Shown: positions 8,500 through 16,765, numbered from the stretch's first letter. The stretch is DNA of 64,000 nt from Pseudomonadota bacterium (GCA_016702545.1 JADJDT010000042.1:62001-126000), one strand, 5' to 3'. Notes: generated by a model not told the origin, from the sequence alone. Program-made: numbers and translations.

Positions 8500-10176
8500 G
8501 TGGCCAACAAGCCGACCAAGATTATTTTCGTGACGGGTGGCGTGGTGTCGTCGCTGGGCAAGGGCCTGGCCTCGGCGAGCATCGGTGCGTTGATGGAGAA
8601 CCGCGGGCTCAACATCACGCTGCAGAAGCTCGACCCCTACATCAACGTCGACCCCGGCACGATGAACCCGCTGCAGCACGGCGAGGTCTTCGTCACCGAC
8701 GACGGGGCCGAGACCGACCTCGACCTCGGTCACTACGAGCGCTTCACCACCGCTCGCATGAGTCGGAAGAACAACACGACCACCGGGCAGATCTACTTCG
8801 ACGTGATCACGCGCGAGCGCCGCGGCGACTTCCTCGGCGCGACGGTGCAGGTCATTCCGCACATCACCGACGCGATCAAGGCCAACATCCTGCGCTGCGC
8901 CGAGGACGTGGACCTGCTGATTTGCGAGGTCGGCGGCACCGTCGGCGACATCGAGAGCCTGCCCTTCCTCGAGGCCATCCGGCAGCTGCGCATCGAGCTC
9001 GGACCCCAGAACAGCATCTGCATCCACCTGACGCTGGTGCCCTACCTCGGCGCGGCCGGCGAGCTGAAGACCAAGCCGACGCAGCACAGCGTGCAGCGGC
9101 TGCGCGAGATCGGCATCCAGCCGGAGATCCTGCTCTGCCGCACCGAGCGGGCGCTCGGCCTCGACCTCAAGCGCAAGATCGGGCTGTTCTGCAACGTCGG
9201 GCCCGACGCGGTGTTCGAGTCGCGGGACGTGCCCGTGATCTACGAGCTGCCGATCGCGTTCTATCGCGACGGTCTCGACGAGAAGGTGGCCGAGCTGCTC
9301 AATATCTGGTCGCGCGGCCCGCGCCTCGAGCGCTGGGAGCGGATCGTCGAGACGATTCGCCGCAGCGAGCGCGAGGTGGTGATCGGGGTGGTCGGCAAGT
9401 ACGTCGATCTGATCGAATCCTACAAGAGCCTCAACGAGGCCATCACGCATGGCGGTGTGGCCAGCGGCTGTCGCGTGGTGGCGAAGTACATCGACTCGGA
9501 GCGCATCGAGCGCGAGGGCCCCGAGGAGCTGTTGGCGGGGCTCGACGGCATCCTGGTGCCGGGCGGCTTCGGCGAGCGGGGCACCGAGGGTAAGGTCACG
9601 GCGATCCGCTGGGCGCGCGAGCACAAGGTGCCGTTCTTTGGCATCTGTCTCGGCATGCAGCTCGCCGTGGTCGAGCTCGCGCGCAACGTCGCCGGGATGA
9701 CGGGAGCCAACTCGACCGAGTTCGACCCCGAGACGCCCTTCCCGGTGATTCACCTGATGGAGCAGCAGCGCACGGTGGCCCGGAAGGGCGGCACGATGCG
9801 GCTCGGCGCCTACCCCTGCCGACTGGCCAAGGGCACGCAGGCGGCCCTGGCCTACGGGGTGCGCGAGATCTCCGAGCGCCATCGCCACCGCTACGAGGTC
9901 AACAACGAGCTGCTCAAACAGCTCGAGGCCAAGGGCATGGTGGTCTCCGGCAGCAGCCCCGACGGGGAGCTGGTCGAGATGGTGGAGCTCCCGGAGCATC
10001 CCTACTTCGTCGGCTGCCAGTTTCACCCCGAGTTCAAGTCGCGCCCCACCGAGCCGCACCCGCTCTTCGCGCGCTTTGTCGGCGCGGCGCTGCAGGGGCG
10101 TATCCAGCGCGATGCCGGTCGCGCCGCCGGCGGCGCCGAGCCGACCCGCGCCAGCGAGCCGTTGACGCTGCACTGA
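8500..10176 (+). CDS. pyrG: CTP synthase
   Basis: Makes CTP from UTP, ATP and glutamine; final step of pyrimidine nucleotide synthesis. The synthetase domain opens with IIFVTGGVVSSLGKGLASA (P-loop-like) and continues HYERFTTARM and ICEVGGTVGDIES. The class I glutaminase domain has the nucleophile loop FFGICLGMQLA and the His/Glu pair in GCQFHPEFKS. 558 residues, standard length. GTG 8500 is preceded by CAGGAGGCAG, a good ribosome binding site. It sits between kdsB and the LpxL-type gene, and its supply of CTP suits the CMP-Kdo and lipid pathways nearby. Confidence 0.97.
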   Translation: MANKPTKIIFVTGGVVSSLGKGLASASIGALMENRGLNITLQKLDPYINVDPGTMNPLQHGEVFVTDDGAETDLDLGHYERFTTARMSRKNNTTTGQIYFDVITRERRGDFLGATVQVIPHITDAIKANILRCAEDVDLLICEVGGTVGDIESLPFLEAIRQLRIELGPQNSICIHLTLVPYLGAAGELKTKPTQHSVQRLREIGIQPEILLCRTERALGLDLKRKIGLFCNVGPDAVFESRDVPVIYELPIAFYRDGLDEKVAELLNIWSRGPRLERWERIVETIRRSEREVVIGVVGKYVDLIESYKSLNEAITHGGVASGCRVVAKYIDSERIEREGPEELLAGLDGILVPGGFGERGTEGKVTAIRWAREHKVPFFGICLGMQLAVVELARNVAGMTGANSTEFDPETPFPVIHLMEQQRTVARKGGTMRLGAYPCRLAKGTQAALAYGVREISERHRHRYEVNNELLKQLEAKGMVVSGSSPDGELVEMVELPEHPYFVGCQFHPEFKSRPTEPHPLFARFVGAALQGRIQRDAGRAAGGAEPTRASEPLTLH

Positions 10177-10192
10177 GCGAGCGGCGCCGACG

Positions 10193-11296
10193 GTGACGCG
10201 GCTCACGACCACCCCTGAGAACGAAAGAGCGCGGGGCGCTGCGGGCGCGCTGCCGGCAGGCGGCGGCAGCGCTGCGGCCTGGCGTGGCTGGCGCCGACGC
10301 CGCCGGCACGATGCGTTGTTCGTGCTCGGCCGTGCCTTGCTCGCGCTGTGGGGCCGACTGCCCGGGCGCTGGGCCGTGCAGGCCGGCAAGGGGGTCGGCC
10401 GCTTGGCCTGTTGGTTGGCCGTGGCCGAGCGGCGGCGGGCGCTGCGACAGCTCGCGGCGGTCGGGCTTGGCGCCTCCGCGCGAGAGCGCAGGGCGCTGGT
10501 AAGCGAGATGTTCGAGCGGCTGGGCGAGGCCCTGGCGCAGTGTCTGATCTTCGTGCGCTCGGCGGGGGAGGCGCGCGCCTCTCTCAGCTTCGTGCTGACG
10601 CCGCGGGCGCAAGCCGCGCTGGCCGAGGCGCGGGCGGCGGGTCGCGGCGTCGTGCTCGTGGGCGGCCACCTCGGCAACTGGGAGCTCGTGGGTGCCGCGC
10701 TGGCGCGTGCGCTGCCGCTGCAGGTGCTGGCGCGGTCGAGCTACGACCCGCGCTGGACGCGGCTGATCGCGCGCTGGCGTGAGGCGGCGGGGGTCGGGTC
10801 GCTGTGGGTCGATCGCCCCGGGGCCTTGCGGCGCGCGCTCGCGCTGCTGCGCGCCGGTGGTGCGGTGGGCCTGCTGATCGATCAGCCGCTGCGACGAGGC
10901 GGGTGCCTGGTGCCCTTCTTCGGGCGCCCGGCGCCGACGAGCACGCTGGCCGTGGCGCTGGCGCGGGCCACCGGCGCAGCGCTGCTGTTGGCCTGCCCGC
11001 TCGCCCGTCGCGCGGCCGAGGGCGGGCGCGGGGGAGGGGCGACCTTCGGCGCCGTCACCGAGGTCGAGGTGACGCCGATCGCGACCTCGGACTGGACGGA
11101 GGGCGGGCGGGACGCTCTCCCGCGGGCGATGGCGCGCCTGACCGCGCTGCTGGAGCAGCAGGTGCGGGCCGATCCCGCGAGTTGGTTGTGGAGCCTGGAT
11201 CGCTGGCGCCTCGACGACCGCTCGACGTCCGGCCTTGAACCGGTGCGCTGTACTAAGCCATTGACAAGCAAAGCAAATTGCGTACCACGGCGCTAA
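10193..11296 (+). CDS. LpxL/HtrB-type lipid A acyltransferase
   Basis: Predicted late acyltransferase adding a secondary acyl chain to Kdo-lipid A at the inner membrane. The key catalytic motif is GGHLGNWE (H-x4-E), followed by LARSSYDPRWTRLI, GGAVGLLIDQPLRRGG and PFFGRPAPTSTLAVALA, all typical of the LpxL family. GTG 10193 gives 367 aa with a long Arg-rich N-terminus; a later start is possible. The last 25 residues, after WLWSLDRWR, look non-native and the DNA becomes AT-richer there. The TAA stop (11294-11296) is followed by GGACCCGCT, matching one end of the element at 31430. First gene of a same-strand run with lptC, lptA and lptB. Confidence 0.85.
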   Translation: MTRLTTTPENERARGAAGALPAGGGSAAAWRGWRRRRRHDALFVLGRALLALWGRLPGRWAVQAGKGVGRLACWLAVAERRRALRQLAAVGLGASARERRALVSEMFERLGEALAQCLIFVRSAGEARASLSFVLTPRAQAALAEARAAGRGVVLVGGHLGNWELVGAALARALPLQVLARSSYDPRWTRLIARWREAAGVGSLWVDRPGALRRALALLRAGGAVGLLIDQPLRRGGCLVPFFGRPAPTSTLAVALARATGAALLLACPLARRAAEGGRGGGATFGAVTEVEVTPIATSDWTEGGRDALPRAMARLTALLEQQVRADPASWLWSLDRWRLDDRSTSGLEPVRCTKPLTSKANCVPRR

Positions 11297-11835
11297 GGAC
11301 CCGCTTTACACCCGGGCGAGTCGATGATAGCTTGGCATTTGCTGCGGTATTGTATGCACTTACCTGCCTTGGTGGATGTCGGGGTGGACGCTCGGCGGGG
11401 GCGGTGCAGGTCGATGCGGCGCCGGCGGCGGCGTCTTCTGAGGTAGTAGAGATTACGAAACTGCGGCTGGCGCTGCCGGGTGATGGCGTCCAGCTACGGG
11501 CGCAGCGGGCGGGCTGGGACGCCGCCCGGCGGGTGGCCACCGGCGAGGGCCTCGTGCTCGAGGGCGAGGCGCTACGGATCGAGGGAGATCGCTTTGAGCT
11601 TGCGCGCGACGGTAGCTTGCTGCGGGCGTGGCGGGTCGCCGTCGTGGTCGGCGCCGATCGGGCTGCTGCTGCTGCTGCTGGCGGGCGTGGCGGGCCCCTC
11701 CCCGGTGCGCGCGACGACCGCGGCGACGCCGCTCCCGAGCGCGGTCAGGCCGGTGGCGGGGCGCGGCGTGCGCGTCGGGACCGGCGCGGGGCTGGCCCTG
11801 CAGCTCCACGCCGATCGCCTGGTGCTGCGCCCTGA
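11278..11835 (+). CDS. lptC: LptC-like lipoprotein, C-terminus doubtful
   Basis: Probable LptC-family component of the LPS exporter. From TTG 11278 an Arg-containing n-region, a hydrophobic stretch and LGGC (lipobox) form a lipoprotein signal. Then comes an LptC/OstA-like block, RAGWDAARRVATGEGLVLEG to LRAWRVAVVV. Beyond about 11635 the frame reads Ala/Gly/Arg-rich sequence that shadows the signal peptide of lptA, so the real protein may end earlier and a small indel may hide its stop. TTG 11332 is an alternative start. It overlaps the preceding gene by 19 nt. Assignment rests mainly on position before lptA and lptB; sequence similarity alone is weak. Confidence 0.5.
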   Translation: MRTTALRTRFTPGRVDDSLAFAAVLYALTCLGGCRGGRSAGAVQVDAAPAAASSEVVEITKLRLALPGDGVQLRAQRAGWDAARRVATGEGLVLEGEALRIEGDRFELARDGSLLRAWRVAVVVGADRAAAAAAGGRGGPLPGARDDRGDAAPERGQAGGGARRARRDRRGAGPAAPRRSPGAAP

Positions 11836-12187
11836 GGCCGGCTGCACGCTGGGGCAGGCGTGTGCCTCCGAGATCGAATTGGCGGGCGCCGTCAGCGTGC
11901 GCAGCGCGGGCCTGCAGCTGCGGGCGGGTCGCGTGGCGGTGAGCCTGGACGCGCGCGGCCGCCCCTATCGCGTGCGCGCGGTGGAGGGCGTGGTGATGCA
12001 GTTCGGCGCGCGGTCCGGACGCGCCGACGAGCTGGTGTTGCTGGCGCATCCGCGGCGGGTGACGCTGCGCGGCAACGCGCGGCTCGAGCACGCCGAGCAA
12101 GGGCTGGCGCTGCGCGGCAGCTGGATCGAGGTCGACCTCGAGAATGGTGCGGTGATCGTGCAACGGGCCGAGGTCGCGCTACCATGA
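11600..12187 (+). CDS. lptA: LptA-like periplasmic LPS-transport protein
   Basis: OstA-fold protein expected to form the periplasmic bridge that carries LPS to the outer membrane. After a signal peptide (IGLLLLLLAGVAG... PVRA, encoded partly by six CTG codons) there are repeating beta-jellyroll phrases: LALQLHADRLVL, EIELAGAVSVRSAGLQLRAG, YRVRAVEGVVMQFG, RVTLRGNARLEHAEQGLALRG and EVDLENGAVIVQ. TTG 11600 is the start giving a sensible signal peptide; the frame stays open further upstream, overlapping lptC. Its TGA overlaps the ATG of lptB (ATGA), showing translational coupling. Confidence 0.75.
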   Translation: MRATVACCGRGGSPSWSAPIGLLLLLLAGVAGPSPVRATTAATPLPSAVRPVAGRGVRVGTGAGLALQLHADRLVLRPEAGCTLGQACASEIELAGAVSVRSAGLQLRAGRVAVSLDARGRPYRVRAVEGVVMQFGARSGRADELVLLAHPRRVTLRGNARLEHAEQGLALRGSWIEVDLENGAVIVQRAEVALP

Positions 12188-12939
12188 TCGCGGCGTCGGC
12201 GGGACCGGCGCTGTTGCGGGCCAGCGCGTTGACGTGCCGTCTGGGTGAGCGCGTGGCGGTCGATGGTGTCGGCCTCGAAGCCCGGGCCGGTGAGGTGGTC
12301 GGGGTGGTCGGACCCAACGGGGCGGGCAAGACCACGTTGCTGCGGTTGCTGGCCGGGAGCTTGCCGCTGCAGGGGCCCACAGGCGCGGTTTGGCTCGATC
12401 AGCAGGCGATCGGGGATTGGCCGCTGTGGCGGCGGGCGCGCGCGGGGATCGGGTATCTGGCGCAAGGAAATAACGTGCTGCTGGGGTTGGACGCTCAGCG
12501 CAATCTGGAACTGGTGTTGGAGCTGAAGCGCATCAAGGGTCGAGCGCTGCGGCGCGCGCGGGCGCTCGAGCTGCTGACGCTCTTCGGCCTGGTGGCGCAG
12601 GCCCGCCAGCGCGCCGGCACGCTGAGCGGCGGCGAGCGCCGGCGCCTGGAGCTGGCGCGCATCGTGGCGCTGTCGGCCCGGGTGGCGCTGTTGGACGAGC
12701 CCTTCGCCGGGCTCGATGCGCGGGCGGCCGAGACCCTGGGGCAGGCGCTCGCGGCGCTGTCGCGTGAGGGGGTGGCGGTGGTGCTGGCCGACCACCGCGT
12801 CGATCTGCTCGCTGCGCTTTGTCAGCGGGTGGTCTTGATGTTCGCCGGGCGCGTCGTGGCCCAGGGACCGACCGCCGAGGTGCTGGCCCAAGAGGGCATG
12901 GGGCGGATGCTGCTCAACCCGGTCGCTACGGTCGAGTAG
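12184..12939 (+). CDS. lptB: LPS export ABC transporter ATPase LptB
   Basis: Cytoplasmic ATPase powering extraction of LPS from the inner membrane with LptF/LptG. 251 aa with Walker A GPNGAGKTT, Q-loop GIGYLAQ, signature LSGGERRRLELAR, Walker B VALLDEPFAGLD and H-loop ADHRV. The ERRR after the signature and the DEPFAG are characteristic of LptB among ABC ATPases. It is coupled to lptA by a 4-nt overlap and stands 8 nt before rpoN, the same lptA-lptB-rpoN order as in E. coli. Confidence 0.95.
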   Translation: MIAASAGPALLRASALTCRLGERVAVDGVGLEARAGEVVGVVGPNGAGKTTLLRLLAGSLPLQGPTGAVWLDQQAIGDWPLWRRARAGIGYLAQGNNVLLGLDAQRNLELVLELKRIKGRALRRARALELLTLFGLVAQARQRAGTLSGGERRRLELARIVALSARVALLDEPFAGLDARAAETLGQALAALSREGVAVVLADHRVDLLAALCQRVVLMFAGRVVAQGPTAEVLAQEGMGRMLLNPVATVE

Positions 12940-12947
12940 GGGAATTC

Positions 12948-14432
12948 ATGGCACTCGAGATCAGACAGCAACTCCGACTGACGCAACAGCTCAAGCTCAC
13001 GCCGCAGCTCCAGCAGGCCATCAAGCTGCTGCAGCTCTCGCGGATGGAGCTTGTGGACATGGTGCGCCAGGAGATGGAGGAGAACCCGGTCCTCGAGGAG
13101 CAACAGGACACCGAGCGCGAGCGCGTCGAGCCCGCGCAGGGCGAGGAAGAGCGGCCCCCGGACATGGGGCTGGAGGGGGTCGACAACGAGCCGCACGACC
13201 CCGACCGCGCCCCCGATCGCACGGCCGCCGTCGATGTGGCCTCACCGGCCGCGAACAATGAAATGGACTGGGACGCCTACCTCGAGCACTACCAGACCGC
13301 GCCGCCGCTGCCCTCGTTTCGCGGCAACTCGGAGGAGGCGCCGTCGCTCGAGTCGACCTACACCCGCAAGGCCTCGCTCGCCGACCATCTCGCCTGGCAG
13401 CTGCGGATGCAGAACCTCGACAAGGGGCAGGAGCGGGTCGGGTTGTTGATCATCGGCAACATCGACGCCTCCGGCTACCTGCGGGAGCCGCCGCTCGAGG
13501 AGATCGCCCGCACGGCCGGCGTGTCGCTGGAGGTCGCCGAGGCGATGCTGCTGGTGGTCCAGAACTTCGATCCGGTCGGGGTGGGGGCGCGGACGCTCGA
13601 GGAGTGCTTGCTGTTGCAAGCCAAGCACGCCAACCAGGACGACGAGATCGTCACGCGCATGATCAAGCACCACATGGCGAACCTCGAGCGCAAGAACTAC
13701 CCGGCGATCGCCAAGGACCTCGGGCAACCGCTCGACGAGATCATCGAGGCCGTCAAGGTCATCGCTGGCTTCGACCCCAAGCCGGGGCGGATCTACTCCG
13801 AGGAGGAGCCGATCTACATCGTCCCCGACGTCTACGTGCACAAGGTCGGCGACAAGTACTTCGTCGTGCCCAATGACGACGGCTTGCCCAAGCTGAAGAT
13901 CTCGGGCTTCTACCGCCAGGCGATGTCGACCGGTCCGCGCGAGCGGCAGTACGTGCAGGAGAAGTTGCGGTCGGCCCAGTGGCTGATCCGCAGCATCCAG
14001 CAGCGGCAGCGCACGATCATTCGCGTCACCGAGAGCATCATCAAGTTCCAGCAGGAGTTCTTCGATAAAGGGGTGGCGTTCCTGCGGCCACTGATTCTCC
14101 GCGACGTGGCGGAGGACATCAGCATGCACGAGTCGACGATCAGCCGCGTCACGACGAGCAAGTACGTGCACACGCCGCAGGGGATCTTCGAGCTGAAGTA
14201 TTTCTTCAACAGCGGCATCAATCGCGTCGCGGGCGAGGACATCGCCAGCGAGAGCGTCAAGCAGAAGATCAAGGATCTGATCGGCGGCGAGAACGCGCGC
14301 CAGCCGCTGAGCGATCAGCGCTTGGTCGAGCTGTTGCGCGAGCAGAACATCGACATCGCGCGGCGCACGGTGGCCAAGTATAGAGAACAGCTTAATATTC
14401 TTAGCTCGTCGAAGCGGCGCCAACTATACTGA
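12948..14432 (+). CDS. rpoN: RNA polymerase sigma-54 factor
   Basis: Sigma-54 for enhancer-dependent promoters (-24/-12), needing bacterial enhancer-binding proteins. The 494-aa product has the Gln-rich activator-interacting N-terminus (LRLTQQLKLTPQLQQAIKLL), an acidic linker, the core-binding domain (TAGVSLEVAEAMLLVVQNFD to ECLLLQAK), the HTH region (DISMHESTISRVTTSKY) and the RpoN box ARRTVAKYREQ near the end. ATG 12948 follows GGGGAATTC. It closes the lpt operon and opens the PTS-Ntr set. No hpf/raiA gene follows it, which is unusual. Confidence 0.97.
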   Translation: MALEIRQQLRLTQQLKLTPQLQQAIKLLQLSRMELVDMVRQEMEENPVLEEQQDTERERVEPAQGEEERPPDMGLEGVDNEPHDPDRAPDRTAAVDVASPAANNEMDWDAYLEHYQTAPPLPSFRGNSEEAPSLESTYTRKASLADHLAWQLRMQNLDKGQERVGLLIIGNIDASGYLREPPLEEIARTAGVSLEVAEAMLLVVQNFDPVGVGARTLEECLLLQAKHANQDDEIVTRMIKHHMANLERKNYPAIAKDLGQPLDEIIEAVKVIAGFDPKPGRIYSEEEPIYIVPDVYVHKVGDKYFVVPNDDGLPKLKISGFYRQAMSTGPRERQYVQEKLRSAQWLIRSIQQRQRTIIRVTESIIKFQQEFFDKGVAFLRPLILRDVAEDISMHESTISRVTTSKYVHTPQGIFELKYFFNSGINRVAGEDIASESVKQKIKDLIGGENARQPLSDQRLVELLREQNIDIARRTVAKYREQLNILSSSKRRQLY

Positions 14433-14630
14433 GCGGCGATGCCCGCGAGTGCGCTTGCTTTCGCGGGAGGAAATCGGCTAGGTGGAGCAGCCTTCGCTGG
14501 CGGGAGACCCGTTCTGGTGGCCCTGAGTCGGGTAGCTTTGATTCGGGTGGCTTTGAATCGGGGAGACGCGCGGCGAGGGGGCAGGTCGGTTGTCGGGACG
14601 GGCGCGCCGGGTGGCGATAGGCTGTGAGCG
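14433..14630. other. Gap between rpoN and ptsN with short repeats
   Basis: Many proteobacteria keep hpf/raiA here; none is visible. It holds an imperfect tandem repeat of the form CGGGTRGCTTTGATT at about 14529-14564 and a short open frame with no protein-like features. Confidence 0.5.
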
Positions 14631-15125
14631 ATGGACGACATGCGGATCGCGAACCTGATCTCCAGAGATCGCATCGTGGCCAGTCTGCGGGCGCAGACCA
14701 AGGACGAGGCGCTGCGCGAGATCGCCGCGGTGATCGGCGCCGGTCTCGGTGCGAGTGTCGAGCAAGAGATCTGTGATGCCCTGGCCCAGCGCGAGCGCCT
14801 GGCCTCGACCGGGATCGGCGAGTTCGTGGCGATTCCGCACGGCAAGCTCGACCGCTTGCCGACGATGGTGGCGGCGCTGGCGCGCAGTCGCGACGGGATC
14901 GACTTCGGCGCGATGGATGGGCAGCCGACGCGCCTGTTCTTCGTGATCGTGGCGCCGGGGTCGGCCAACGGCATGCACCTGCGTGCCTTGGCGCGCGTCG
15001 CGCGCTTGTGCAAGAGCGCCGACTTCCGCCAGCAACTGCTGCGGGCCGAGGCGACCGAGGCGATGTTCGAGATCCTCTGCTCGGCCGAGCATGCGCTCGA
15101 CCCGCAGCCGGCTGACGTTCCCTGA
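14631..15125 (+). CDS. ptsN: PTS IIA-like nitrogen-regulatory protein (EIIA-Ntr)
   Basis: Terminal phosphoacceptor of the nitrogen PTS, which in other bacteria tunes potassium transport, sensor kinases and stress responses. 164 aa. The phosphorylatable histidine lies in GIGEFVAIPHGKLDRL; the flanking EALREIAAVIG and ALAQRERLASTGIG are the standard EIIA-Ntr arrangement. FFVIVAPGSANGMHLRALARVARL matches the C-terminal half. ATG 14631 is the only sensible start. Downstream lie rapZ, ptsH and ptsI, so the phosphate relay EI-HPr-EIIA is encoded in one run. Confidence 0.95.
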   Translation: MDDMRIANLISRDRIVASLRAQTKDEALREIAAVIGAGLGASVEQEICDALAQRERLASTGIGEFVAIPHGKLDRLPTMVAALARSRDGIDFGAMDGQPTRLFFVIVAPGSANGMHLRALARVARLCKSADFRQQLLRAEATEAMFEILCSAEHALDPQPADVP

Positions 15126-15179
15126 CGCGGCCACGCCGCGCGCGCGCCCGCCGCACGCCGGCAGGCTGACGGAGCTCGG

Positions 15180-16028
15180 GTGGAGCAGCTGACGACGATC
15201 ATCTTCACGGGGGTATCGGGCGCCGGCAAGACCACGGCGCTGCGGGCCGTGGAGGATCTCGGCTTCTACTGCGTCGACAATCTGCCGCAACCGCTGCTCG
15301 GCGCGTTCATCGAGACGATGCGCCAGGAGCCCGGCGTGGATCACGCGGCGCTGGTCGCGGACGCGCGCCTACGCCACTACATCCCGGGCTATGCCGAGGC
15401 CTACGTCGCGCTGACCGCGCGTGGCCACCTGCTGGAGGTGGTCTACCTCGATGCCGCCGATGACGAGCTGACGCGGCGCTTCTCGCAGACGCGCAGGCGA
15501 CACCCGCTGTCGAACGACGATCTCTTGGCCGGGTTGGCCGAAGAGCGCCGCCTGCTCAAGCCGCTGCGGGACCTCGCCAGCGTGTGCATCGACAGCACCG
15601 AGCTGACGGTGCACCAGCTCAAGCAGCTGGTGCAGGATCGCTATCAACGCGGCACGAGTGGGCTGGTCGTCTCGCTGCTGTCGTTCGGCTTTCGCTACGG
15701 GGTGCCGTCGCACGCCGATCTGGTGCTCGACGTGCGCTTCCTGCCCAACCCCTTCTTCATCGAAGAGCTCCAGCCGCTGAGCGGCGAGGACGAGCGGGTG
15801 GCCGACTACGTGCTGCAGCAGCCCGATGCCGTCGAGTTCAACGAGCGTACGGTGCAGCTGCTGGAGTTCTTGCTGCCGCGCTATCAGGCCGAGGGCAAGG
15901 CCTATCTGACGATTGCGGTCGGTTGCACGGGGGGGCGCCACCGGTCGGTGGCGATTGTCGAGGCGCTGGCGCGGCGCCTCGGCGCGACACGGGCGGTGCG
16001 CGTCCGTCATCGCGATGTGCAGCGCTAA
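15180..16028 (+). CDS. rapZ: RNase adapter/nucleotide-binding protein RapZ
   Basis: RapZ/YvcJ-family P-loop protein. In E. coli RapZ delivers the sRNA GlmZ to RNase E and senses glucosamine-6-P; in other phyla the role is less clear. 282 aa. Walker A GVSGAGKTT, then RAVEDLGFYCVDNLP, FSQTRRRHPLS, SFGFRYGVPSHADLVLDVRFLPNPF and the C-terminal GCTGGRHRSVAIVE are all diagnostic. GTG 15180 gives the family start. It lies in the conserved ptsN-rapZ-ptsH order. No EIIA-Man gene follows, although one is common at this point in deltaproteobacteria. Confidence 0.95.
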   Translation: MEQLTTIIFTGVSGAGKTTALRAVEDLGFYCVDNLPQPLLGAFIETMRQEPGVDHAALVADARLRHYIPGYAEAYVALTARGHLLEVVYLDAADDELTRRFSQTRRRHPLSNDDLLAGLAEERRLLKPLRDLASVCIDSTELTVHQLKQLVQDRYQRGTSGLVVSLLSFGFRYGVPSHADLVLDVRFLPNPFFIEELQPLSGEDERVADYVLQQPDAVEFNERTVQLLEFLLPRYQAEGKAYLTIAVGCTGGRHRSVAIVEALARRLGATRAVRVRHRDVQR

Positions 16029-16118
16029 CAGGCGCTCCGCACGGCCGCGGCCAGCGGGCGGCGGGTGCGGCGCGGGTCGGCCGAGGGTGGGGCGATGACA
16101 GAGCGGGGGGGGGAGATC

Positions 16119-16493
16119 ATGGCCGAGTCGCTGCGCGCGGCGGTCGCCGGGGGGACGGGTCTGGAGCTGGGAGGTGCCAGTGCGCGCGGCGTGGCCGAGA
16201 CGCTGCCGGGTGGGCTGGTGCCCTGCGAGCGGCACCTGACGCTGCGCAACGAGCATGGGCTCCACGCCCGCACGGCGACCCAGTTCGTGCAGCTCGCCGC
16301 GCGCTACAGCAGCGCGATCGAGGTCGAGAAGGACGGTCGCGTGCACGACGGCAAGAGCGTCGTCGGCGTGCTGATGCTGCTCGCCGACAAGGGGTCGGGC
16401 ATCACGGTGCGCGCGCGGGTGAGGACGCCGCTCAGGCGGTCGCGGCGCTCGGGGGAGCTGATTGAGGGGCGGTTCGGCGAGCAGAGCGGCTAG
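16119..16493 (+). CDS. ptsH: Phosphocarrier HPr (NPr-like) with a scrambled C-terminal helix
   Basis: HPr-fold phosphocarrier passing phosphate from EI to EIIA-Ntr. Phospho-histidine in NEHGLHARTATQF (Thr replaces the usual Pro after HAR), and the regulatory-serine region KSVVGVLML is present. ATG 16119, with a long G/A purine stretch before it, yields 124 aa including a 40-residue N-terminal extension. The stretch read as VRTPLRRSRRSG should form helix 3; the -1 frame over the same bases reads GEDAAQAVAALGG, the normal HPr sequence. A base lost near 16421 and one gained in the G-run at 16450-16455 would explain it, and the proper frame returns for ELIEGRFGE. The TAG stop is part of the palindromic element that follows. 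Confidence 0.85.
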   Translation: MAESLRAAVAGGTGLELGGASARGVAETLPGGLVPCERHLTLRNEHGLHARTATQFVQLAARYSSAIEVEKDGRVHDGKSVVGVLMLLADKGSGITVRARVRTPLRRSRRSGELIEGRFGEQSG

Positions 16494-16765
16494 GAGCCTG
16501 TCCCTGATTGCACGGCCGTAATCCCGTTGACGTTGACGTTGACGGCGACGGCGACGGCGACGGCTGTTCAGCGGCAAAGCTTGGTTAGCATGGCGACCAT
16601 ACGAGCAAGTAAGTCGCCAGCTTTGTTGTATTCTGCATCTGTAAGGGTCGATAGTGCTCGCCGAGTCGCTAACTGATGCAAACTCCTCGATGCTCGCCTG
16701 TCGGCTCAACTGTCGTCGCCGTCGCCGTCAACGACCACGTCAACGAATTCAGGGACAGGCCCTAG
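16490..16765. repeat. 276-bp inverted-repeat element bounded by CTAG
   Basis: Outer ends CTAGGAGCCTGTCCCTGATT and, reversed, CTAGGGCCTGTCCCTGAATT. Inside these are a second pair of inverted blocks built from GTTGAC and GGCGAC repeats (16535-16564 and, inverted, about 16711-16745), making arms of about 60 bp around a lower-GC centre. The left CTAG supplies the TAG stop of ptsH. The centre contains a remnant reading frame described separately. Structure resembles a MITE or a hairpin element of the type carrying four-helix-bundle genes. Confidence 0.85.
16568..16700 (-). pseudogene. Remnant of a four-helix-bundle (23S IVS-type) protein
   Basis: On the minus strand, between the arms of the element, a frame ends ...LTDAEYNKAGDLLARMVAML-TKLCR-stop at 16568. 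This resembles the C-terminal helix of the four-helix-bundle family found in 23S rRNA intervening sequences and scattered hairpin elements. Only about 40 residues are recognisable and no start is visible. The match is from memory of the family pattern, so the identification is tentative. Confidence 0.45.

Noticed and set aside
7162..10677. A 1,171-codon open frame on the minus strand opposite kdsB and pyrG
   Set aside because: Low-complexity Arg/Pro/Ala/His composition and perfect antisense overlap with conserved genes; a GC-skew shadow.
11261..11288. TTGACA-like -35 box before lptC
   Set aside because: No acceptable -10 box at 16-18 nt, and it lies inside the coding frame of the LpxL-type gene.
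16500..16760. Possible tRNA or rRNA fragment in the 276-bp element
   Set aside because: No cloverleaf or conserved rRNA sequence; inverted arms and a protein-like remnant explain it better.
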